Assembly (NCBI GenBank): GCA_018398765.1
Contig: JAHBMJ010000281.1
Location: forward strand, 677 to 23,176
Length of the DNA stretch: 22,500 nucleotides
From: Chromera velia
Taxonomy: Eukaryota; Sar; Chromeraceae
Direction: 5' to 3'
Positions 9,450-18,210 of this stretch are shown here, one piece after another. Position 1 is the stretch's first letter. The number at the start of each line of letters is the position of its first letter. A program made the translations under genes and the position numbers. The notes beneath the pieces were generated by a model. The model made no database searches, was not told the origin of the DNA, and was given only the letters and a program-made list of their open reading frames with translations.

Positions 9450-10139
9450 GTTGTTGGAGTAGAATTAACAGACCAGAGACGTTCGACAACGATGATGCAA
9501 TGGGTTGCACGACCAAAAAGGAAACAAATCAGGTCGACAGAAAACGCTGCATGGGAGAGTCGTTCGAGCTGATTGTGAAGAAACGGTTGGCTGATGTATA
9601 TATTAAAGGTGCCTGTTTTGATCGAGATGCAATAAGAGAAACCTGCATCATCAGGCTGCATGTTGACGTGCGACGTAGTGCATGCATATGTACGTACACA
9701 GTTCATGAGAGTATGGATGCGAAGAGAACCCGATTATTCGGCTTGCCGGGCCCTCGCCGCGGGACTTGCGCGCGCGCGCGGTCTGCAGCATGTCTGCATG
9801 CACTGCATGACTCTGCAGCTATGCATGCAGTCTGATGCACTGAAATCACAGATTCACAATTCAGGAACGTCAATCTACATTGAATATCCACTTGTTGCGT
9901 CATCGCATTCCCCTACCGAATTGCTGTCCCTGATCTCCTGTTTGCAGGGCTGGAATTGCAACGCCACCAGGGGTGTCGAGCTTTGTTCATCGAGACAGAC
10001 AGAGAGAAGAGAGCCGTCTCTTTTTTTGTGTGTCGGCTGTGTGTGAGTAGAAATTCTTTGACCGGCTTCCGGTTCTCCTCGTCCTTGCTTTCATAGACCC
10101 ACGCAGAGTTCAGCAGCAAAAACATCAGCTGGATTGGTG
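9450..10139. promoter_or_regulatory. Divergent intergenic/promoter region with GC island
   Basis: This lies between the start of the minus-strand secreted-protein gene and the plus-strand gene at 10140. It has a GC island at 9741-9783 (GCCGGGCCC, CCGCGGG and an alternating CG run), followed by a dense cluster of TGCATG/CATGCA motifs at 9785-9838. No exon is supported. The arrangement matches the other two divergent gaps. Confidence 0.5.
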
Positions 10140-11001
10140 ATGAAAAAAGTGGTTGTGGCTTCCAAGAGAGGCCTCAAGGGAGGTTCTCTGTCTGCAGCTA
10201 GCCAGGAAGCCCTGGGCGTCGGGAGAGACGCCGTGGTGCTGGACGTCACCAGTAGGGGCAAGGAAGAGATGAGAGTGTTCTCTCCCTTCACCCAAAACGG
10301 AGATCATCTCTTCACTGTGCCTTTTCTCCCTTCCTCTGTCCCCAAAGAAAGGAGAGAGAGCAGGACTGTGGAAGGCATCTGGCAGGGACTGAAGATCTTC
10401 CAAAAGTGCGCAGAGGGGGCAGAGCTGACGGACGGAAAGTACGGAGTCGACTTCGGGAAGTTTAAAGCCGCGAATAAAAACCTGAAAAGGACCACCAGGA
10501 CACTCGGGGGCGTCAGAGGACACTATGGAGGTACGTTGATCGCCCTAGCTGGAATTTCTATGCATTCCTCTTTTCTTTGCGCGGATTGGTTTGTTCAGTG
10601 CTTGAAGTACAGGGGGACTCATCTGCCGTTGTATTTATTAACACATCTGCCGTTGTATTTTTTAACACATCTGCCGTTGTATTTATTAACACATCTGCCG
10701 TTGTATTTATTAACACATCTGCCGTTGTATTTATTAACACATCTGTCGTTGTGTTTATTAACACATCTGTCGTTGTATTTATTAACACATCTGTCGTTGT
10801 GTTTATTAACACAAGCTTTCCTATTGTTTCAAAAGGAGCGAAGAGAGGTAGATCGGGAGATGGATTTCCACGGACCCTGAGGGCGTACAGGCGAAGGTTC
10901 TACCCGTCTACGTCTCTGTGCCTCTGTGAACAAAGGAACCAATTAAGAGAGCACGTCTCTCTCTCAAAATGTGTGTGCTCTCTCAATCTAATATATGCAT
11001 G

Positions 11002-11064
<63 letters not shown>

Positions 11065-11646
11065 TGTGCCTCTGTGTGTGTGCCTCTGTGTGTCTGTGTC
11101 CCTCTGTGTGTGTGTGCGCGCAAGCGCGTAGCTGCGGGCCTCTGTTTGTACGTCCGTGCTTTTTTGGAACCAGAACACGCACACTGTTTGTTTCATCCTT
11201 GTTCGTCTGCAGGTCCGGGTGTCTTTCTGAGCATTCAGGAAGCCCGCAAGAAGATCTACCTGAGTGCATACAAACAACAGCTTCAACTTCCCCCAGTCGC
11301 CCGGCAGGTGGAGTCGCTGCGTGCCGTTGCCAGAGAGAAGGATTTGGTTTTTTTGGATTTCGACACGAACGACGATCTGAATAAAGATAAACCCCTGTCC
11401 CACGCGCAGTGTTTGCGGTCCTTTGTGCTGCACGGAGACTTTCGGGAGATCAAGGGGTCCCCTGAGGCACGAGGGGAAACCCGGACAACAGGACAGGCAG
11501 AGGGGGTAAAAGAGGCATTGCAATGCTCTTCGTCTGCCTCCTCGAGCTCTTCTCAGAATCCGAGCTCGAAGAAGAAAAGGCAGTCAGATGCAGCTGTAGA
11601 AGGGACAGAAGACGTTTCGCCTCTCTCCAAGAAGAAGAAGACTTAG
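10140..11646 (+). CDS. DUF6939-like conserved protein, two exons, basic tail
   Basis: Exon 1 (10140-10530) starts MKKVVVASKRG and ends at the donor GGAG|GTACGT. Exon 2 (11213-11646) follows the acceptor TTCGTCTGCAG and ends at a TAG. Phases agree and the product is 274 residues. Landmarks are DVTSRGKEEMRVFSPF, VEGIWQGLKIF, LKRTTRTLGGVRGHY, ARKKIYLSAYK, LVFLDFDTNDD and PLSHAQCLRSFV. They match, from memory, an uncharacterised family mostly known from bacteria (I believe DUF6939; the number should be checked). The function is unknown. The last about 55 residues are serine-rich then lysine-rich (SSKKKRQSD, SPLSKKKKT), unlike the bacterial proteins as I recall them, and could be a nuclear localisation signal. 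The 682-nt intron holds a 24-bp minisatellite and CT/GT tracts. Transfer from bacteria followed by intron and tail gain is inference. Confidence 0.85.
10621..10812. repeat. 24-bp minisatellite, 8 exact-length units
   Basis: Eight units of 24 bp (ATCTGCCGTTGTATTTATTA plus ACAC) start at 10621 and every 24 bases after. Units 1-5 carry GCCG and units 6-8 carry GTCG; a few units also vary at one other base. It lies in the intron of the gene at 10140-11646. Because 24 is a multiple of three and the unit has no stop in the exon 1 frame, exon 1 reads openly through it to 10880. Confidence 0.95.
10996..11122. repeat. CT then GT microsatellite
   Basis: A long CT run (to about 11046) passes into GT-rich sequence. 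It lies in the same intron, 90-215 bases before the acceptor of exon 2, so it may act as an extended pyrimidine tract. Confidence 0.9.
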
Positions 11647-12894
11647 ACTGATCAAGGGGAAGAAGACTTGAGTTCATATGACCACTCTCAACGCCTGGGT
11701 CCACGTTCGAGCTGGCGTTCGAGGTGGTTTGGAGGAAGACCTGCTTCTTTTTTTGTTAAAAGACTGTTGTTTGAGTGGTGCACAAGTGTTGTTCATGTGT
11801 TATTCATGTGTTGCGTAAGCGTTGTTCATTAAATCGTTGTTAAGTGTTGTTGAGCTTCAAAAAGTACCAAAAAAAAAAAGAAGAAAACAAATCTGCTTGA
11901 ATCGTTTATTTTATATCTGGGGGGAACTTTTGAAGACTTTTAAAAAACATGTGGAGATAGGTAGAGCGAATGATCAAAGGTGTTTCGTCACTTGTGATTA
12001 AAATATATTTAATTATCCCATGAAGTGATTGAATGTGATTGAATAAACTGAATAATTAGCCAAAGTCCGATTCTTACTAGTCTTTAATACCTTTGGTCAT
12101 TCTGATGGTGCGTGGTTTTTTTTTTACGTTATAAAAACAAATGTTTTGGGAGTAGCCTAGAGGCTTGTGCACATCCAGTGCACTGCATGCATGGCCCAGC
12201 CCATGCAGCCCGGGCCAGCCATGCATGCGCCGGTGCGGCCCCCCCCTTAATTAATTTAGGAATATATTCCTGAATATATTCCTGATTATATTACTTTTGA
12301 AGTGAGTAACTAGTGAATAAATATATTCCGTGATTAAACACCTTTGCGAATGATGCCGAATGTCGACTTTAGTGTCGACTTAATTGTTTAAGTATATAGC
12401 TCTTTCGCGTTCTCATGAAAATTGTGCAACCTATGTTAATTTAGGTCAGCCTATGTATAGGAATCTATACTGTTTAATTTAAGTTTAAACTAGAGTGTGA
12501 ATTTATTTGAATTGTGAACTAGATTTTGAAGTCCTTACATGCAGAGTGGACCACGGAAAAACGTACAACATCATTCTCATCGCAGATATATGATCGAGTC
12601 GGTTTAACTCGGTTAGAGTCCATTAGACTAGAAATATTTAACTATTTTAATGATCATTACCTGATCATATTTCCTAATCAAAAAAGTAATTCCCCTTATA
12701 TTTCCTAGCCAAAATAGTAATTGCATGTTTTTTAGTAGTTTTTATACGCAACTTTTCTGTTAGAGTGGTGTTCTATCAATGTCAGGCATTGTTAGAGGCA
12801 TTGTCAGCATGTCAATTCCGAGTCCCGAGTCTTCTTATAGTCTTCTCCCAAAGGTTTGGCTCACTGCCCGGAAAAACAAAAGGACCCCATGCAA
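11647..12894. other. Convergent intergenic region with AT-rich block
   Basis: The 3' flanks of the genes at 10140-11646 and 12895-19020 face each other here. From about 11880 to 12760 the sequence is AT-rich, has no microsatellites and no convincing gene. A GC-rich patch with three GCATGC motifs interrupts it at about 12175-12246. An A-run at 11869-11878 may be near a poly(A) site. A 60-codon plus-strand frame at 12526-12708 has no recognisable features and I do not call it. Confidence 0.6.
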
Positions 12895-14931
12895 TTAAGA
12901 TGCAAAGGAAAGATGACCAAGGTAGGCCCCACTGCCCCCTAGGTCGTCGTCCCCGATTTTCTTCAGAAATCGCAACGCCGCGCCGTTCCTCTCCCCACTG
13001 GAGCCGTCCAGAGGAAACTCGATCTCCATCTCCCGACCACTGTCACGAGACCGCAGCTGCATGCAGAGACAAATGGAATTGAATAAGGAAAAAGTGAATC
13101 GCGCGCACACGCGCGCATGTGTGTGTGTGTGTGTGTGCGTTCGCGTGTCTGTGTCTATGTCTTAGTGCGCATTTCTGTGTGAACATCCGTACTCGCCATT
13201 TCTGTGTGAGGCCCAAGTTGAAACTCCACTCACACTCCAAGAAAGAGGGAAGGAAAAGACCCTAAAAGAAAGAAAATCAACTGGGTGAGTGAGTGAGTGG
13301 GTGAGTGAGAAAGAAAAAAGCAAGCCGGCGAAGTAGATAGATAGATGCATGGGAGATCCACAAATGCAAAAAGCAGAAAGAAAAAAAGAAAGCAAGCAAG
13401 CAAGAAAGAAAGAAAGAATGAAAGAAAGAAAGAATGAATGAATGAAAGAAAGAAAGAAGGTTCCTGCATGTGCTGCCCTCCCTCCCGATGAACCCACCCC
13501 TGCCAGTTTTGCCTTCCCTCCCCCCAGCCCTCCTCCTTTCCCTTCCAACTTCTTCTCCTTGTCCTTCTCTGTCACCGCCACGCGAAGAGACTCTCCAGCA
13601 GCGAGGGCAACCAGACGTTTGTCGAATCCAAACAGGTTACCGATGTGCCGGAAGACTGACCTGAAGACATGCAGGGTGCATTTATTTTGAAAATTCTGTA
13701 TGAAAATAAACGAATCCAAACAGGTTACCGATGTGCCGGAAGACAGACCTGAAGACATGCAGCATGCATTTATTTTGAAAATTCTGTATGAAAATAAACG
13801 AATCCAAACAGGTTACCGATGTGCCGGAAGACAGACCTGATCGAAGACATGACGACGACAAAAAACGCGGAAACGGGATTGAAGCAAAAGCAACAAAAAA
13901 AAAAGGAAGAGAGGGAAAAAGAAAGAAAAGAGAGCGGGTGTTGGAAAACAAACTTGAAAATGAGGCAAAAAAACATGGAACAGAGGACGCCAGAAGTAAA
14001 AGCAGGGGAGAAGAAGAGACAGAGGGGTGGTGAAACCAAAAGAATAGAAACACGACGACGAACGAAAGGCATCAAGGCGGTTAGGAAAAGAGACTGACAA
14101 ACAAACAGAAAGAGGAAAGAATGGAAGAAAACAAAGTGATTAAGCCAGAAAGGAAAGGAAAGCAGGGACGGAGGGAGAGAGGGAGGAGGAAAGGAATGAC
14201 GCCAAGAAGAGAGAGAGACCGAAACAGAAATCCAGAGAGAAATTCCAGACAGACCATGCCTCTATCGCCCCTTTCTTCTTCCCCCCTCCCCCCCCTGCCG
14301 TTTCGTCTTCCTTCCCGTCTCCTCCTGCTGAGAGGACAAGAAAGGGATCCAACCGGATCTGCAGAAGACCCTCATAGGAGGGAGACTGGAACCACCAGGA
14401 CTCCTGGGGGACACTCAGAGTCACCATCTTCTGCACTGCATCCACATATCCATCCATGCGACCAGTCGTCTGGCCATTGGTCATCTTGAGCACAGACGAG
14501 ATTGATCCATAAATGTTGGTATCCATCCATCCATCCATACAGCCATACAGCCACTCATCCATGAATTGATCTCTGTGTGTCTGATTCATTCGAACCGCCT
14601 TGGAGACGGCAAAAAACATTTTCAAAGGAACATCCGAATACAAGAAGCACCAACGCGAAGTATTTGATAAGCCAGTTGGATGACTGCTCTCTAAAAGCAA
14701 GAAAAACCTGTTCTTTTGTTCTTTTGCACCCCCTCCAGGCAATACTCAAAAACGAACAAAAAAAGAGATACAGAAGGAATAGACGGAAGGAAAGAACAAA
14801 AGAAAGAAAGAAAGAAAGAAAGAAAGAAGAAAGAAAGAAAGAAAGAAAGAAAGAACGAAAGAGAGAACGAAAGAAAGAACGAAAGAAAGAACGAAAGAAA
14901 GAAAGAAAGAAAGAAAGGAATGAAGGAAAAA

Positions 14932-14975
<44 letters not shown>

Positions 14976-16041
14976 AGAAAAAGGAAGAAAAAAAAAAAGA
15001 AAGAAAGAAAGAAAGAAAGAAAGGCAAAGAGAAAACAACGAAAGAGAGAAAGCAAAGAAAGCGATAGAGGAAGAAAGGAAGCAAGGAACAAAGAAAGATG
15101 GGATTACACACAGGAAGCGCTGCATGATAATGAAGCTGGTCCAAAACGGCATCAGAGTGGGAGGTGACAAGAGGAGATGGGCACGCAGAGATAGAAAGAG
15201 AGAGTGAGACTCCCCTTATGTCTTGATGTTTGTTCCTTCTTAACTTACCTTCACACACAAACTGATTGGCCTTCCCTCCCCCCAGCTGTCTTCTTTTTTT
15301 CTTTCCGCTGTCGACAGGAGACACTGCCGCCGTGAAAACCTCCCCCCATTCCTTTGCCTCCAGCTTGCTCCATTTGATGTCTGCCAAAGACGTCTGACGC
15401 TGTGCTGGTCGAGAAGCTGAAGACGCATCAGAACTGGTTGGGGACACCGCCACGACGATATCCAATGGCTTCAAAGGAGCCGGGAGGGAGGCACAGGGAG
15501 GCATGCGCCTCTCCAGACACAGACGGATGTGCTGTGCCACATACTCAGGTAGAGACTTATCGAAATACTTGTCGGTGGAGAAGAGAGAGTCCCGAACTTC
15601 TTTCCTTTTCTTTTGCTGCTCCCGACTCTGACTTTCCTTCTCTTTCTCGTCCTTCTCCTTTCCTGCTTTGTCTTCTACCGACTGCTGCAGCGGATCTGTG
15701 CTGGAGGGTCGTTTCACTGCAGACGGCTTTGGGGGGTATGCCGGCGTTCTGTCTCCGTCTCCTCCGTCCCTGTCGTCCTCTTTCGCCTTCTCGTCCATTT
15801 CCTCAAAGAGAGAGGAAACGACGCCGAGGCCGCCTGTGATACTGCCAGCTGAGGGCGGGGCATCTGAGGCACTCACCTTTCCTCTCGTCTCTCTGTCTCC
15901 CTCAGGAGGCTGAAGAGAAATGGAGGTCTCTCTCTCTGTCGTCGTGTGGGTGTTGGACACAGCGAGGAAGCGCCCTTTCCTGCATGCATGGAGCGGGGGA
16001 GCGGAGGGGGGGAACACACACACGTCAATATGTACACGGCA

Positions 16042-16078
<37 letters not shown>

Positions 16079-18174
16079 AGAGAAAGAGAGAGAGAGAGAG
16101 AGAGTCTCTGTATCACGGCATGATCATGCAGAAGCAAGAAGCAAGAAATGCAACCAAACAGTGGGACGGGGACAAGCAAGCAAGAAGAAAGGCAAGAAAG
16201 AGAGCAAGGGACAGGAGGAAAATTGCAGGATGTCATGGCGAGTCACAAGGCAAAGTGATAAAACAAAACAGCCTTCTTTCTTGACTTGAAGAACTCTTTG
16301 CCCTTTGAGAAAGAACAGACAGGAACTTTCTTTACTTGAAGAACTCTTTGCCCTTTGAGAAAGAACAGACAGGAACCACAGCCGAACGAAATCCTCGCAG
16401 GGAGAGAGAGCAACAGGCCTCCCTCCACGCACTGGGGGGGGCAAAAAGGAAAACAGAAGCACGACGACACGAAGAGAGAGAGCAGACAGAAAGAAGAGAA
16501 GGAACAAGCGAATAAAAGAAAGCAGAAAGCATGGACGAGCGAAGGAGGGAAAGAAAAAGAAGAAGAAGAAGAAGAAGAAGAAAAGAAAAGACAGAGAAAG
16601 AAAGAAAGAGGTCCATGCACCCCCCAAACGACACCCGACGGAAAGACAAACGAACTAACCGCATCAGTCCCACGAGCGTTGGCTGTTCCCTCAGTAGCTG
16701 TTTCATGTTCTTTGGGTCCATCTCGAGCACCAGCAGGAGAACCACCTCTGTCAGGGAAGAGAAGAGAGAAGAAACGGGCAGGAAGAGAGACAAACAAATG
16801 AAAGCCCATGCATGCAGTCAGTCGGACAACGCGATGATGCGTTATGCTGTCAGAGCGAAACTAGGAAGGAATTGGGGGCCTTCAGAGAGTTGCAATTAAT
16901 TGCTTTGAAATTCTTCTTCTTCTGCCTGCCTGCATGTCTCTCTGTTTGGCGGTCTCTCTTTCTGCCCGCTGTTCGACTTTCTGCCGCTCCGTCTTCCTGT
17001 CACAGTGTCCAGCTCAGTGACCGACCGTTTGAGCGAATGACCTTCTGTCTGTCTGTCCGTATGCCCCGCTTCCTCTCTCTTTCTCGCATTCCTTTTCATA
17101 CAGAATTCTTTTTATGTATGTAGGTATGGGTGTATGTATGTATGTACATTTTTATGTATGCCGACCTTCTGTCTGTCCATATGCCCTCCTCTCTCTCTCT
17201 CTCTCTCTCTCTCCCTCTGTCTGTGTGTGTGTGTGTGTGGGAGTCCGTCTTCGTTTGTCTTTTTTCTTCTTCTCAGTCTGACTCTGTCTGTGCGGGTATG
17301 AGAACATCCATGCGTCCATTTGAGGGAGCTCTCTCCTTCTCTCTGACACTGTCTGTGCGGGTGTGAGAACATCCATGCGTCCATTTGAGGGAGCCCTCCC
17401 CTTCTCTCTGACAAGCAGCAGCGTGGATGCTTTGAGTATGCACTGACTGACAGACCAGCGGCGGTGTGGATGCTTTGTATGTATGTATGTATGTAAATAA
17501 ATGTCTGCAAAGACAGACCAGCGGCGGTGTGGATGTTGTTCTGAAGGGCCCTGTGGTACCCCATTCCATTTCTTTACATACAGAATTCTTTTTATGTATG
17601 TCTGTATGTATGTATGTATGTGTGTCTGTAAATAAATGTCTGCAAAGACAGACCAGCGGCGGTGTGGATGTTGTTCTGCAGGGCCCTGTGGTACCCCATT
17701 CCATTTCTTTACATACAGAATTCTTTTTATGTATGTCTGTATGTATGTATGTATGTATGTGTGTCTGTAAATAAATGTCTGCAAAGACAGACCAGCGGCG
17801 GTGTGGATGTTGTTCTGCAGGGCCCTGTGGTACCCCATTCCTCGGCCCTTCTCGTCAGTGAGCGGAATGCGCGCATCCCCGCACTTGTGCACAACGATCA
17901 GCAGGTCCGGTTTCTGCAATCAATCAATCGAGAGACCCACCGAGGCATCTTTTCTTTTCACGTGACAGTGCATATTCGTTGCACTCGATTCGTTGGTCAC
18001 GCATGCAGCTCGATCGCTTCCCTGTGGGACGGGACGGAGAGATTTGTATTGCGGTCTGTCTTCATCATTTCGGGAAAGCACCGGTGAGCTTCGTTCGGGG
18101 AAGGGGAACATGCAGGTAAAGTAGAGGGAATTATTGTACGTTTCCGATTGTGCGTCTTTTGTTTGTCCGATGGT

Positions 18175-18210
<36 letters not shown>

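Larger units (their letters stand above)
15980..16659 (-). other. Intron 5 of the 555-residue protein gene
   Basis: Donor GATGCG|GTTAGT, acceptor CATGCATGCAG after a C-rich tract. It contains an AC/GA microsatellite (16043-16107), a 43-bp tandem duplication (16284-16376) and an AAG-rich purine tract near 16550-16610. No gene is seen in it. Confidence 0.6.
16748..17792 (-). other. Intron 4 of the 555-residue protein gene
   Basis: Donor GCTG|GTCTGTC at 17793|17792, acceptor CCCTGACAG before 16747. This roughly 1-kb intron is largely built from duplicated pieces: three or four copies of the exon 4 end, a 64-bp tandem duplication and a degenerate element near 17096, besides CT/GT simple repeats. 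Joining exon 4 directly to exon 5 keeps the phase. Confidence 0.6.

Noticed and set aside
10577-11131. Repeat proteins with NTSAVVFI (plus) or TADVLINT (minus) units
   Set aside because: These come from the 24-bp minisatellite in the intron of the gene at 10140-11646; no family match, and all frames are open.
12526-12708. 60-codon plus-strand frame in the AT-rich block
   Set aside because: Short, no family features, no splice partners, and in a region with no other coding sign.
13623-13840. CRISPR-like array of regular repeats
   Set aside because: The repeating unit is an exon border plus the same palindromic insert; there are no unique spacers, and the genome is eukaryotic.
14577-15170. 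Long Lys/Glu-rich (plus) and Phe/Leu/Ser-rich (minus) open frames
   Set aside because: They are translations of the GAAA microsatellite inside intron 6; there is no conserved motif and no independent coding signal.
17130-17919. Continuous 255-residue minus-strand reading frame through the exon 4 array
   Set aside because: Only the first about 40 residues are sensible coding sequence. The rest is HTYIHTYIQ-type sequence from ATGT repeats, and splicing at 17793 joins in phase to exon 5.
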